Part shown: positions 17,326 through 27,508 of the stretch, piece by piece
How the letters are laid out: the number at the start of each line of letters is the position of its first letter
How positions within the stretch are numbered: the stretch's first letter is position 1
Origin: Paenibacillus terrigena DSM 21567
GTDB taxonomy: Bacteria; Bacillota; Bacilli; Paenibacillales; Paenibacillaceae
NCBI RefSeq assembly: GCF_000374845.1
Contig: NZ_KB895416.1
Span: 372,001 to 436,000 of the forward strand
Length of the DNA: 64,000 nucleotides
Direction of reading: 5' to 3'
The notes under the pieces: generated by a model
The model's input: only the letters and a program-made list of their open reading frames with translations
Told to the model about the DNA's origin: nothing
Databases searched by the model: none
Translations under genes and position numbers: made by a program

Positions 17326-20300
17326 TTGAATGCGAGGAATGCGATAAAACGTATGATGGCAATTGCATTGGTATTGGTCATGACACACTCTTTATTCGTG
17401 GGGGCGGTGTCGGCGGCCGTATCACTTCCCAATGAAAAAACTACAAATCTGGCGCTGGGTAAGGATACTAAGGCGTCTGGTGTAAGCGCTTTCGCAAAAG
17501 AAAATGCGGTGGATGGCAACACGGGCACCCGCTGGGCTCATGAAGTGAGCTCCGCCTGGATCAGTGTGGATTTGGCCGCGCTCTGTAAGCTGGAGAAGCT
17601 AGAAATTGAGTGGGAGAATAATTCCATTGATATGGACTACTCACTCCAGTTTTCAAACGACAACGAGGTGTGGAGCGAGGCGATCACCGGGCAGAAGGTC
17701 GGCACGTCGCACAGCACCATCATATTGGACAGCGGCGTGACCGCGCGGTATGTCAAGGTCAGCGCCAAGGTGACAAAAGGCTATCCGTCGGTTTCCATCC
17801 GCGAGCTCGAGATCTGGGGCGTTGCCCCCGATACTCCCCCGCCGCCGACTAACCTCGACCCGGCGAACATCGCCCTGGGCAAAGCTGCGACGGCATACAA
17901 GAGCCCCATCAATTACTGGGGGCCAGATAAGCTGACAGACGGAATTGTCAACCGTAACGCCGACAAGCCGGCTCAGTCCCGCTGGTCCAGCGAGGCGGGT
18001 GCGCCGGGCTGGGTCACCATCGACCTCAAGCAGCAGCAGGTCTTTGATCGGTTGACCCTCGAATGGGAGCAGAACGTCGTCGAGGATTACCATATTGAGG
18101 TCTCGGACGACAACAAGACATGGTCGAAGGTCTATACAGCAGATACAAACAAGGAGGGCTATCCTTTTACCGACCAGGTCGTCTTGAAGAACGCGGTAAC
18201 TGCGCGGTACGTCAAGCTGTCAATCGACAAACTCAAACAGGGCGCATACCCTAGCGTCTCCCTGTATGAAATCAAAATTTGGGCGCCCGATGTGGCTAGT
18301 ATTAATAAGGCTCTTGGCAAAACGGCGAGCGCGTCGAAGGACGACGGCACGCACAAGCCTAATTTTGCGGTGGATGGGATTGTCAACCGCGACGCCAACA
18401 GTCCGAACCAGTCCCGCTGGGCGAGTGAGCCGCAGGGAAAGGGCGCATGGCTCATGGTGGATCTCGGTGTGCCGCTGGACTTCAACCGCGTGGCACTCGA
18501 TTGGGAGACCACGGATATCAAGACCGACTTCCATATTGAGATCTCGAGCGACAACAAGACATGGGAGACCGTGTACACTGTAGGCACGCGTGATTACGCG
18601 CTGCATGAGGAATTCATGTTGGCGGCCATGTGTACCGCACGGTATGTCAGGCTGGTGGCTGACAATGTGGACGGCTATCCGTCGGTCTCACTCTATGAGT
18701 TCGGAATCTACCAGGATCTGGACTTTGTTAGCGCAATCGACAAGGTGAAGAAGCAGATCAAGGACATCACCCTGAAGCCCGAGGACACCGAGCTCCCGAT
18801 GCCTACCGGACTGCCAAGCGGCGTGGAGGTTACTTACGGCGGCACTGACTACGAACAGGTCATCGACGCAAATCGCAAGATCCACAAGCCGCTGGTTGAC
18901 ACCGAGGTAGCGGTGGAGTTCAAGATCAAGTTTGCGGGCGGCAAGGAGACCGAACTGTACGAGGTCAAGCTGACCGTTCCGGGCAAATACGACAGCGTGC
19001 AATCGAAGAACGCCAAGCCCAAGGTGCTGCCCGAGCTGCAGCAGTGGTTTGGCCGCGAGGGCGACTTCATCATCGAATCGGCGAGCAAGATTGTAGTAGA
19101 TCCAGCGCTGGGTCAGGCATATCAGGACATGGCACAGACCTTTGCGGTGGATTTTAAGGAGATCACAGGAAATGCGATCAACGTGGTGACCGGCACCACG
19201 CCCGCCGCCGGGGACTTCTACTTCAAGGCCAGCACCGAGAAGCTTGACAAGGAAACCTACGACATGGAGATTGGGGAGTATGTGACCGTCTCGGCCAGCG
19301 ACAGTGTGGGCGCGTTCTGGTCCACCCGTACGATCTTGCAAATCCTCAAGCGCGACAGCACCAGTATCCCGAAGGGGCTTGTGCGCGACTACCCGTTATA
19401 TGAGGTGCGCGGCTTCATGTTCGACGTGGGGCGCAAGGCGATTCCGTTAGATTTCCTGGAGATGTGGGTCAAGCAGATGTCATGGTACAAGATGAACGAC
19501 TTTAACCTCCATCTCTCCGACGAGGCATTCGACCTTAGCTACTGGGGCTTCCGCCTGGAGTCTAATGTACCGAAACTGACCAGCACCGACATCTACTATA
19601 CCAAGGATGAGTTCCGCCAGTTACTGATCGACAGCAAGGCACAAGGCGTGAATATCGTGCCCGAGTTCGATACGCCGGGTCACGCTTCGGCCTATACTCA
19701 CGCACGGCCAGATCTGGCGCGGCCGGGTAAGAGTAACTATCTCGACGTAGAGAACCCGGATTCGCTCAAATTCATGAAGGAAGTCTTCGCAGAGTACATG
19801 GAGGATGAGAACCCCGTATTCCTGCCGGATACTGTGGTACACATCGGAACCGACGAGTACAAGGGTGGCAGCCAGGCGGAAAAGGAAGCGTTCCGCGTTT
19901 ATCAGGATGCGCTGCTCAAGTTTATCCGTGACGACATGCACCGCACGCCGCGCGTTTGGGGTTCGCAGACCGAGAACAGCGGAACGACCCCGGTCACCGT
20001 GGAGGGCGTACAGATGTACATGTGGTATCCGGGTTACGCGAACCCGAAGGCGATGTACGATCTTGGGTACGAGATGATCAACATCCACGACGGTAACGTA
20101 TACATCGTACCGGGCGCGGGCTATTACTGGGATTATTTGAGCAAGTCCAATATTCTCAACAGCTGGAAGCCGAGCAACATGATGGGCCTACAGCTCCCTG
20201 CGGGAGACCCGCAGGTCAAGGGCGGCTCTTACGCGCTGTGGAACGACAAAACCGGCGTTAAGAACGATAACGGAACCACTGACGTGGAGTTATTTGACCG

Positions 20301-22158
20301 TATGTTCGACATCCTGCCCACCTTCAGCGAGCGGCTGTGGAGCAGCGCCAAGGATTACAAGGTGGCGGACATCGACGCGCTAGCGGCGCAGATCAAGTAC
20401 GCGCCGGGGACCAACCCGACCTATGAGGTGAAGAGTAAGGGTCAGGTCGTGCAGTACTATGCCTTTAATGAGGGCAACGAAAAGTCTGATGCATCCTCAA
20501 ACAGCTACAATCTTAAGAGCGATGCGGTCAACGCGGCCTTTGTTGAGGGGCGGGATGGCCAAGTGCTCCAGCTTAAGGGCGACGAAAGTTACGTGGAGAC
20601 GCCGGTGGACAACATGCGCATCAACTCCACGCTGGACTTCTGGGTGAAGCGCACGGCAGATGACGACGACACGGAAAAGGTTCTGTTCGAGTCCGATATC
20701 GGCGCGATCAAGGCTGTGCAGAAGGGAACCGGCAAAGTGGGCTTCTCCCGCGACTTCCGCGACTACTCCTTCAATTACACGCTGCCTAAGGGCGAATGGG
20801 TGCGCCTGACGCTGGTGATGGAGTACACCAAGACCACGCTCTATGTTAACGGCACGAAGATTCACACGCTGGAGAGGACAGAGCAGGGCGGCAACAAATG
20901 GGCGTCGCTGATCACGCCGCTGTCCCGCATCGGCAGCAAGATCAACGCCTTCAGGGGTGAGCTCGACAACGTCGCGCTCTATAACTTTGCGGCCAAGGCG
21001 GAGCAAGTGAATAACCTGCCGGCGCCGGACTTTATCCACACCATTACCTTTAAGACCAATGGCGGCAGCGCGGTTAGCGCAGCTACCATTAAGGACGGCG
21101 AGAAGGCGGAGAAGCCCGTCGACCCGACACGTGAAGGGTATATCTTCGCTGACTGGTACACGGATATGGATCTGACGCAGGCCTATGACTTCAACACCAA
21201 GGTTACAAAGGATCTCATCCTGTACGCCAAGTGGGAAGTCCCGGGAATGGAAAAACCGGACGCGCCGACTGCGAAGGAGGTAACCGTCACCCGGCCGACC
21301 GTAGACGCTGCAGTTGGCCAAACTCTGATTACGATCAGTGCTGCTTTAGAGTTTAGAATTACTAGTGCATCCAATGTGGTAAAACAAGCGTGGACCTCGG
21401 GAACAGGAGAAGCGCAAAAGACCTCGGCAACTCCGGCGCTCGTTGCAGGAGACAAGATCGAAGTTCGCGTGAAAGCAACCGATTCTACCCCGGCTAGTGA
21501 AATTTACACCTATATCGTTTCTGTCGATGACATTGGCAAAGCGGGGGAGGAATCGGAAATAGAAACGGTGCTAACTGGTCCGGCTACGGTTTCCGGGGAT
21601 CAGACATTCACTGTTAACATGGGGCTCAATCATGTGAAGAATCCAGCTTATGCCCTGGATATTTCGCTGGCCTACGATGCGGATCGATTTGAGTTTATGT
21701 CAGCAGTTTCGATTATGGAAGGAATCGATATCGTAGGATTGCGTCAGGAAGCGGAAGGGAAAATTCGTCTACTTGTCGCAAGTGGTGGTGCAGACCATGC
21801 AGTCGCTGATGACGCGCAGCTACTGGCGTTTACCTTCAGAGCCAAGACGGTTGCGCAGAACACAAAGGGAAGCATTGCCGTCACTAATATGGCGTTTGGC
21901 GATGCGCAGGGCAATGAATATATCGGCAAAAATTCTATGATGCAAATTGAGATTAAAGGCGCAAATCCAGGCATGAAAGAGGATATTAATGGCGATGGGA
22001 AAGTCAGCATTGGAGATTTAGCCATTGTAGCTTCACGTTATGGAAAAACTTCGGCCGATGCAGATTGGGAAGAAGTAAAACGAGCTGATCTAAACGGAGA
22101 TGGAATCATTGATTTACAGGATCTGGCTGCAGTAGCTTTAAAAATAGTTACTGAATAA
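17326..22158 (+). CDS. Secreted multimodular GH20 enzyme with CBM32, cohesin-like and dockerin modules
   Basis: A 1610-residue secreted protein. A signal peptide ends near FVGAVSAA (about residue 30). Approximate module order: three CBM32/F5-8C domains (38-165, 179-319, 325-461), an Ig-like linker, GH20b (558-680) and GH20 catalytic barrel (688-1010). The barrel carries VPEFDTPGHASAY and the catalytic pair D843-E844 in HIGTDEY. A LamG-like domain (1042-1225), an InlB-type repeat (1239-1305), an Ig-like region, a cohesin-like domain (1412-1545) and a type-I dockerin (1554-1610; DINGDGKVSIGDL and DLNGDGIIDLQDL) follow. It should release terminal N-acetylhexosamine or lacto-N-biose from glycans. 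The TTG start at 17326 follows GGAGGAG; the open frame to 17212 lacks support. GC content is high between about 17640 and 21300 but near 40% on both sides, so the gene looks mosaic. Confidence 0.9.
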   Translation: MNARNAIKRMMAIALVLVMTHSLFVGAVSAAVSLPNEKTTNLALGKDTKASGVSAFAKENAVDGNTGTRWAHEVSSAWISVDLAALCKLEKLEIEWENNSIDMDYSLQFSNDNEVWSEAITGQKVGTSHSTIILDSGVTARYVKVSAKVTKGYPSVSIRELEIWGVAPDTPPPPTNLDPANIALGKAATAYKSPINYWGPDKLTDGIVNRNADKPAQSRWSSEAGAPGWVTIDLKQQQVFDRLTLEWEQNVVEDYHIEVSDDNKTWSKVYTADTNKEGYPFTDQVVLKNAVTARYVKLSIDKLKQGAYPSVSLYEIKIWAPDVASINKALGKTASASKDDGTHKPNFAVDGIVNRDANSPNQSRWASEPQGKGAWLMVDLGVPLDFNRVALDWETTDIKTDFHIEISSDNKTWETVYTVGTRDYALHEEFMLAAMCTARYVRLVADNVDGYPSVSLYEFGIYQDLDFVSAIDKVKKQIKDITLKPEDTELPMPTGLPSGVEVTYGGTDYEQVIDANRKIHKPLVDTEVAVEFKIKFAGGKETELYEVKLTVPGKYDSVQSKNAKPKVLPELQQWFGREGDFIIESASKIVVDPALGQAYQDMAQTFAVDFKEITGNAINVVTGTTPAAGDFYFKASTEKLDKETYDMEIGEYVTVSASDSVGAFWSTRTILQILKRDSTSIPKGLVRDYPLYEVRGFMFDVGRKAIPLDFLEMWVKQMSWYKMNDFNLHLSDEAFDLSYWGFRLESNVPKLTSTDIYYTKDEFRQLLIDSKAQGVNIVPEFDTPGHASAYTHARPDLARPGKSNYLDVENPDSLKFMKEVFAEYMEDENPVFLPDTVVHIGTDEYKGGSQAEKEAFRVYQDALLKFIRDDMHRTPRVWGSQTENSGTTPVTVEGVQMYMWYPGYANPKAMYDLGYEMINIHDGNVYIVPGAGYYWDYLSKSNILNSWKPSNMMGLQLPAGDPQVKGGSYALWNDKTGVKNDNGTTDVELFDRMFDILPTFSERLWSSAKDYKVADIDALAAQIKYAPGTNPTYEVKSKGQVVQYYAFNEGNEKSDASSNSYNLKSDAVNAAFVEGRDGQVLQLKGDESYVETPVDNMRINSTLDFWVKRTADDDDTEKVLFESDIGAIKAVQKGTGKVGFSRDFRDYSFNYTLPKGEWVRLTLVMEYTKTTLYVNGTKIHTLERTEQGGNKWASLITPLSRIGSKINAFRGELDNVALYNFAAKAEQVNNLPAPDFIHTITFKTNGGSAVSAATIKDGEKAEKPVDPTREGYIFADWYTDMDLTQAYDFNTKVTKDLILYAKWEVPGMEKPDAPTAKEVTVTRPTVDAAVGQTLITISAALEFRITSASNVVKQAWTSGTGEAQKTSATPALVAGDKIEVRVKATDSTPASEIYTYIVSVDDIGKAGEESEIETVLTGPATVSGDQTFTVNMGLNHVKNPAYALDISLAYDADRFEFMSAVSIMEGIDIVGLRQEAEGKIRLLVASGGADHAVADDAQLLAFTFRAKTVAQNTKGSIAVTNMAFGDAQGNEYIGKNSMMQIEIKGANPGMKEDINGDGKVSIGDLAIVASRYGKTSADADWEEVKRADLNGDGIIDLQDLAAVALKIVTE

Positions 22159-22163
22159 GATGC

Positions 22164-22213
22164 AAAGGGATATCCGAAAAAGTCGAATGACTACGGAATA
22201 TCCCTTTTTTCTT
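22164..22213 (+). terminator. Rho-independent terminator after the GH20 gene
   Basis: AAAGGGATATCCG pairs with CGGAATATCCCTTT and is followed by a T run. It separates the GH20 gene from the operon that follows. Confidence 0.85.
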
Positions 22214-22327
22214 GATCAGGAAATATTTTGAAACAGGTAAATGCATATATGATAAACTGTTGAATTAGCAAAAGCAAAATACAACCCATGATGTAGATTT
22301 TGAGCAGCAAAGGAGGGATTAGAGAGT

Positions 22328-23854
22328 ATGAGGAGCAAATTACGATTCGGTTCGACGATTATTGTAACCGCTTTCTTATTTAGCGCGGGATGTGATGTTC
22401 CGGCTAGTGAGAAGAACAGGGAGGAGCAGCACAAAGGCGCAGCCAAGTCTATCGGCATTGTCATTTCTAATCTGGGGATGACGTTTCCTGCCGGAATGGA
22501 CGAGAACGACAACCGCTACCTGAACTATATTGAGGCGCAAACGGGACTGGATATTAAGATTACGACACCCCCTACGGAAGTGTACGACGAGAAGCTCGAT
22601 GTGATCATGTCCTCCGGGAATCTGCCTGATATGCTCCATGTGTACAAGGCGGTATGGTTTGGCAACTATGCGAAGCAGGGAGCTTTTCAGCCGCTTGACG
22701 AACTCATTGATCAATACGGACCTCATCTGAAAGAAAAAATCCCTGCTGAGGCGTGGGATCGGGTCAGATATGGCGGGAAAATATACGCCATTCCCAGCTT
22801 GAATGAGGTTAGCGGCGTTGAGCTGATGTACGGCAGAAAGGACTGGCTTGACCGTCTCGGACTGCATCCGCCCGAGACGCTGGAGGAATACCATGAGGTC
22901 ATTCGCGCGTTTACACAGGACGACCCCGATGGCAATGGCATCGACGATACGATTGGTCTGGCCTTGATGATTGATCTTGGACGATCATCCCCGTTTTTCG
23001 GCGCTTTCGGAACACAGCTGGATACGTGGGTTGAACGGGACGGAAAGCTGGTCAACGGCAGCATTTTGCCGGAAACGAGACAAGCGCTGGCCTACCTAGC
23101 CGGCTTATATGAGGAAGGCCTGCTAGACCGCGAGTTTCCGCTGAATTTGCAAAACAACCTTTTCGAAAAAATCCAGGACGGCAAAGTTGGGCTTTTCTCG
23201 GCCACCTGGTATGACACCCGCGGCCCCATTGCGGCCAACAAGCAGAAAGATCCGAAGGCCGAATGGATCGCTCTTCCGTATCCCACCGGACCTGAGGGAC
23301 ATAAGGGAGTATACGAAACAGATATGATTCGCGGTTATAATGTGATCCCGGCCAGCTCTCTGAGCGCGAAGGAGGTCATTCAGTTCCTTGATTTTATCGC
23401 GAGCGATTATAAAAATTTGAAGCTTGGCTTTGAGAACGAAATATGGAAATGGGAGAACGGCAGGATGGTGACGGATTTCGAGAAGCACGACGAGCAGCTG
23501 TACAGGGGCATTTATCAATCGCTGGTGGATGTGCCGGATCCTGTTCTGTCCAAGGAACGGCTGGATTCCTTGGGGGATTTCCATTTATATGACAATCTGG
23601 AGATGATACGCCAAAACGTGATCCACAACGAGTTCTACGGCATTCCCACGTGGGCCATGAGCAAATACGACAAAAAGCTGAGTGAGCTTCAAGGCATTTT
23701 TACGAATATCATTTTAGGGATTGAGCCGATCGAGTCGTTTGACCGTTATGTGGAGCAGTGGAAGCGGGAAGGCGGGGATGAAATGACGAGAGAGGTGAAT
23801 CTATGGTTTGAGCGCAGTGGGCGGCAAATGGTCAGGAGGAATGAGGGTGATTAA
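22328..23854 (+). CDS. Sugar-binding lipoprotein, first of two in this operon
   Basis: A 508-residue lipoprotein with lipobox FSAGC (lipidated C22) and an LplA-type solute-binding domain. Visible segments include YIEAQTGLDIKITTP, SSGNLPDMLHVYK, PLDELIDQYGPHLKEKIP and a DDPDGNGIDDTIG calcium-like loop. AAAGGAGGG precedes ATG 22328. The stop codon overlaps the histidine kinase start, so translation is coupled. That arrangement suggests this lipoprotein works with the kinase as a periplasmic-side sensor partner, while the second lipoprotein at the end of the operon (29496) may serve the permeases. This division of labour is inference; both could feed the same transporter. Confidence 0.88.
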   Translation: MRSKLRFGSTIIVTAFLFSAGCDVPASEKNREEQHKGAAKSIGIVISNLGMTFPAGMDENDNRYLNYIEAQTGLDIKITTPPTEVYDEKLDVIMSSGNLPDMLHVYKAVWFGNYAKQGAFQPLDELIDQYGPHLKEKIPAEAWDRVRYGGKIYAIPSLNEVSGVELMYGRKDWLDRLGLHPPETLEEYHEVIRAFTQDDPDGNGIDDTIGLALMIDLGRSSPFFGAFGTQLDTWVERDGKLVNGSILPETRQALAYLAGLYEEGLLDREFPLNLQNNLFEKIQDGKVGLFSATWYDTRGPIAANKQKDPKAEWIALPYPTGPEGHKGVYETDMIRGYNVIPASSLSAKEVIQFLDFIASDYKNLKLGFENEIWKWENGRMVTDFEKHDEQLYRGIYQSLVDVPDPVLSKERLDSLGDFHLYDNLEMIRQNVIHNEFYGIPTWAMSKYDKKLSELQGIFTNIILGIEPIESFDRYVEQWKREGGDEMTREVNLWFERSGRQMVRRNEGD

Positions 23855-25724
23855 TGTATTTCGCAGGGTAACTGACCGCTTTGCCAGTAACATCCAGACC
23901 AGGCTGACCGGTTATTTTCTGCTCATTCTCCTGCCGCTCGTCCTCATCAGCCTGTTTGCAGTAGAACGTTCAAGGGATATTTTATACGAGCAGGCCGTGA
24001 AAAGAACGGAGGTAGCTCTGTCTTCGGCGATGAACCACTTTGATCTGGCGCTGCAAAATGTGGAGGAGATCTCCACGCTGATCTCGGCGGATCCGAACTT
24101 GAATGAGCTATTGAACAAGAACGGAGCGGATTTCTCGCCAAGATCGATCGTTGATTTCTCCAACGTGCTTCAGCAGCTGTCGAACTCGGTCTCGGTCAAC
24201 CGATTTGTATCGCAAATTTCGGTATACCACCAAGCTACGCACATGTTCATCTCGACTCATTTCGGTGGTCGTAAGCTGACATCGGAGCCTGAACAGGAAT
24301 GGCTGGTGGAATCGGCCCGGAATAACGGGACAGGGATTTCGTACGTCATGGCCGATTATCCGGTATCGAACGCCCGGACGTTCGGCAAGCTGACGGGAAC
24401 GGACAGCGTTTCTTTGATTCGTTCCATGGATCTATATAATATGGATCGTAAGTCCAATCTGCTCGTGGTTACCTTTAACCGGAGCAAGCTGCTCAACATT
24501 CTGAAGACGCTGCTTCCGTCGGAGAACAGCCGGGTATCGCTGTTCAATGATCGAGGGGAAGTTATCGTCGAGACGGGGAAGGCCGCAGTAAGCGGAGCTC
24601 CTTCTTCCAAGGATATGGAGGTATCGATGGACTCCGAATATTCCTCCTGGCGGCTCGCGCTCGTTCAGCCGAAAAGCGAGCTCTATCGGGAGACCGATCA
24701 GCTCCGGCTGTTCACTTTTACGATTATCGGGATCAGCATCCTGCTTGCTTTTATTATCTCTTGGGTCGTGTACAGCGGAATCGCTTCCCCGGTGCTCAAG
24801 CTGTCGCGCGGGATGAGGTGCCTGAGCAGCGGTGAAATGAACGTCCACGTGGAGACCCGAAGGCAGGATGAGTTCGGCTTCTTGATCCAGTCCTTTAACC
24901 GAATGGTATCCGTGCAAAAGCATTTGATTGAGGATCATTACGAGCAGCAGCTCCGGCTCACGACAACAGAACTGAAATTTTTGCAATCCCAAATCAATCC
25001 GCATTTCTTGTATAACACGCTGGATTCCATCTACTGGGCAGCCAAAAATTATGAGGCGGACGAGATCAGCGAGATGGTGATGAACCTGTCGAAGTTTTTC
25101 CGTCTCAGCCTGGATAAGGGAAGGCAAGTATTTACCGTTGAAGAGAGCATGACCCACCTGCACTATTATATTCGGATCCAGCAGCTGCGTTTTCTAGATA
25201 GCTTTGAAGTAGAGTATAGGATTTCTGATGAAACGAGAGCACTTCCGATCCTGAAGCTGCTGCTTCAGCCACTCGTGGAAAATGCGATTTTGCACGGGCT
25301 GGAGGGGAAGGAGAGCGGAGGAAGGCTCATTGTGTCTAGTCGGATGGAACAGAACAGGGTGGTGATCAGTGTACAGAACAACGGCCCAGGGATCGAGGAG
25401 GAGCGTCTGTCTTATATCCGGAGCGAGCTCGGGCGGATGAGGTCCCGGAGCTTTCCATCCCTGTCGCAGGATGAGGAGAACATCAAGGATTTGTTCGGTC
25501 TGCGGAATGTCTTCACACGAATGAGGCTGTACTACGGGGAAGAGGCGGATTTGACGATCGAGAGCATGCCCGGGACCGGCACGATTGTTGCGATTCGAAT
25601 CCCCGTGAATCCGGCAGGCAGCGGCAACATGGAGACGGATGCGGTGCTGGTTCCACGGCAGAGACCGGAGATCCAAGATCGAGGTCGTACATATGACCCC
25701 TATGAAGGAGGGCGGGAAGTTTGA
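23847..25724 (+). CDS. YesM-type sensor histidine kinase
   Basis: A 625-residue kinase with two membrane segments (about residues 20-40 and 287-310) flanking a large extracytoplasmic sensor region. A HAMP domain (GIASPVLKLSRGMRCLSSGE), H386 in QINPHFLYNTLDSIYW and a HATPase domain (PLVENAILHGLEG, NNGPGI) follow. I chose GTG 23847 because AGGAGG ends 7 bp upstream; the ATG at 23841 is almost inside that site. It overlaps the lipoprotein gene before it and the regulator gene after it, so lipoprotein, kinase and regulator form one translationally coupled unit. An Arg-rich C-terminal tail of about 35 residues after the ATPase domain is not part of the family core. Confidence 0.9.
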   Translation: MINVFRRVTDRFASNIQTRLTGYFLLILLPLVLISLFAVERSRDILYEQAVKRTEVALSSAMNHFDLALQNVEEISTLISADPNLNELLNKNGADFSPRSIVDFSNVLQQLSNSVSVNRFVSQISVYHQATHMFISTHFGGRKLTSEPEQEWLVESARNNGTGISYVMADYPVSNARTFGKLTGTDSVSLIRSMDLYNMDRKSNLLVVTFNRSKLLNILKTLLPSENSRVSLFNDRGEVIVETGKAAVSGAPSSKDMEVSMDSEYSSWRLALVQPKSELYRETDQLRLFTFTIIGISILLAFIISWVVYSGIASPVLKLSRGMRCLSSGEMNVHVETRRQDEFGFLIQSFNRMVSVQKHLIEDHYEQQLRLTTTELKFLQSQINPHFLYNTLDSIYWAAKNYEADEISEMVMNLSKFFRLSLDKGRQVFTVEESMTHLHYYIRIQQLRFLDSFEVEYRISDETRALPILKLLLQPLVENAILHGLEGKESGGRLIVSSRMEQNRVVISVQNNGPGIEEERLSYIRSELGRMRSRSFPSLSQDEENIKDLFGLRNVFTRMRLYYGEEADLTIESMPGTGTIVAIRIPVNPAGSGNMETDAVLVPRQRPEIQDRGRTYDPYEGGREV

Positions 25725-27331
25725 ATTTAATTATTGTGGAAGACGAGCCCAGGCTCCGAAATTCGCTGGCGTACAATATCCCCTGGGAAGACCATGGGAT
25801 TGAGGTGGTTGGTCTCGCGGCGAACGGGGTAGAGGCGCTTCAGTTGGCGGAACGCAAAATGCCGGATTTGATGTTGATCGACGTTCAGATGCCAGAAATG
25901 GACGGCTTGACCTTGATTGCCCGGCTGAAGGAAAAGCAGGTCGGTAAGCGATTTATGAAGATGATTATTTTAAGCGGTCATGACAATTTCGATTTTGCCC
26001 AGCAGGCGATGGAGCATGGGGTGTCTCGCTATTTGTTAAAGCCTGCCGGGGAGGAGGTTATTTTGAAGGTGGTGCTTGAGGCTCGTGATGGGCTCCGGGA
26101 GGATTTAGAGCAGTGGAGAGGGAAGGCAGAGCTTGAACGGAAGTGGAGGGACCATATGCCGAGCCTTCAGAACGACTTCATTCTGAATTGGGTGAGCGGC
26201 AAATATGATGAACGGGAGATACTGAATCGGAGCAGCGAGCTGTATATGGACTTAGAGAAGGAGACGCAGCTGGCCGCAGCCGTCTTGGACTTGGATCCCG
26301 TTCCGGAACATGATGCCAGGTTCGGTCCGAACGACCGTGAGCTGCTGCGGTTTACGATCCGATGTCTGGCCGGGGAACTGATGTCGAAGTCCTCCTGCTG
26401 GGTATGCACGGACCCGGATTCGGACGTACTTCTTGTGTTTAGGGCAGAGCCCAGACAAAATCCGAAGGAATTCATGCTGCACATCAATGCGTCCGTCGTC
26501 AAGCTGCTCTCCCATGCGAAGGAAATTTTGAAGCTGACGGCGAGCGCTGGCATTTGCGGTAGGGCGGGAAGGATCGAAGAGCTGCCACAGCTATATTCGG
26601 AAGCCTGTAGAGCCCTCCAGGAAAGAGTCGTGTACGGGCCGGATATCGCCATTCCTTACCGGGAAGAAGAAAGAGGGAACAGGCCTGAAATCTCCGTGCA
26701 GCAGCATCTAGAAAAAATGCTGGAGATTGCGCTGGAGACGGCACATGAGGCTAAAGCGGCCGAGGCCGTGGAGGGCCTATGGCAGGAGCTATTCGCTCGT
26801 ACCGGGACATCGCAGCAGTTCCAGGAGGGCGTAATGTATATGAACAGCTTATTCATTCGGATCATGGTCAAGCAGGGCTGGAGCATCCGGGAGGTGATAG
26901 GCGAGGACTGGGCATTTATGCAGAACATCCAACTCCTGAACACGAAATCGCAGACCCGATCTTGGCTGGAAAGAACCGTAGGCCGTATCACAGATTATAT
27001 GAAAGGTCAGCGTAAGAGCAGCAGTCATCAGATCGTCCAAAAAATAGCGAGCCTCATTGAGCAGGAAATCGATCAGGATATTACGCTGCATACCGTGGCC
27101 GATCGGTTGTACGTCAATTCCTCCTATCTGAGCCGGCTCTTCAAACAGGAGATGGGGATGGCTTTCTCGGCTTACGTGCTCGAGCAGAAAATGGAGAAGG
27201 CCAAGCGGGTCCTGCAGGGCGGGCAAAAGGTGTACGATGCCGCAAGGCAGACGGGTTACCGCGATGTCAGTTATTTTACGAAGGTGTTCCGTAAGTACTG
27301 GGGCGTCAATCCGGGGGGGTTCAAACCGTAA
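25721..27331 (+). CDS. YesN-type response regulator with AraC DNA-binding domain
   Basis: A 536-residue protein. The receiver domain has D54 in LIDVQMPEMDG and a conserved lysine in YLLKPAGEE. A variable central region and a C-terminal AraC double HTH follow (YLSRLFKQEMGMAFSAYVL; GYRDVSYFTKVFRKYWG). The TTG start at 25721 overlaps the kinase stop by four bases and follows AAGGAGGGCGGG. It is the cognate partner of the kinase and is expected to activate the transporter genes directly downstream and possibly the whole operon. A terminator at 27351 separates it from the permeases, so sensor and transporter levels can differ. Confidence 0.9.
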   Translation: MNLIIVEDEPRLRNSLAYNIPWEDHGIEVVGLAANGVEALQLAERKMPDLMLIDVQMPEMDGLTLIARLKEKQVGKRFMKMIILSGHDNFDFAQQAMEHGVSRYLLKPAGEEVILKVVLEARDGLREDLEQWRGKAELERKWRDHMPSLQNDFILNWVSGKYDEREILNRSSELYMDLEKETQLAAAVLDLDPVPEHDARFGPNDRELLRFTIRCLAGELMSKSSCWVCTDPDSDVLLVFRAEPRQNPKEFMLHINASVVKLLSHAKEILKLTASAGICGRAGRIEELPQLYSEACRALQERVVYGPDIAIPYREEERGNRPEISVQQHLEKMLEIALETAHEAKAAEAVEGLWQELFARTGTSQQFQEGVMYMNSLFIRIMVKQGWSIREVIGEDWAFMQNIQLLNTKSQTRSWLERTVGRITDYMKGQRKSSSHQIVQKIASLIEQEIDQDITLHTVADRLYVNSSYLSRLFKQEMGMAFSAYVLEQKMEKAKRVLQGGQKVYDAARQTGYRDVSYFTKVFRKYWGVNPGGFKP

Positions 27332-27350
27332 CACGAGTAGATTATTAGAT

Positions 27351-27378
27351 AAGGCATCCCTTGAAGGGATGCTTTTTT
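27351..27378 (+). terminator. Terminator between the regulator and permease genes
   Basis: GCATCCCTT pairs directly with GAAGGGATGC, followed by TTTTTT. A downstream promoter for the permease genes should lie in 27379-27508. Confidence 0.85.
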
Positions 27379-27508
27379 GCGTGCGCCAAAGGAGCATCAA
27401 ATTACCACAAACAGTAATGATTGTCGCCTACCGGGCTTTTTAGCCTCGCATTACAATTTTAGATATCGAAGTTAGAAGTTAGTGCTCATTCATCAGAGGG
27501 GGAATTGC

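Noticed and set aside
20497..21321. A 274-codon minus-strand open frame inside the GH20 gene
   Set aside because: It is a by-product of the high GC content of the GH20 core; no ribosome site or domain.
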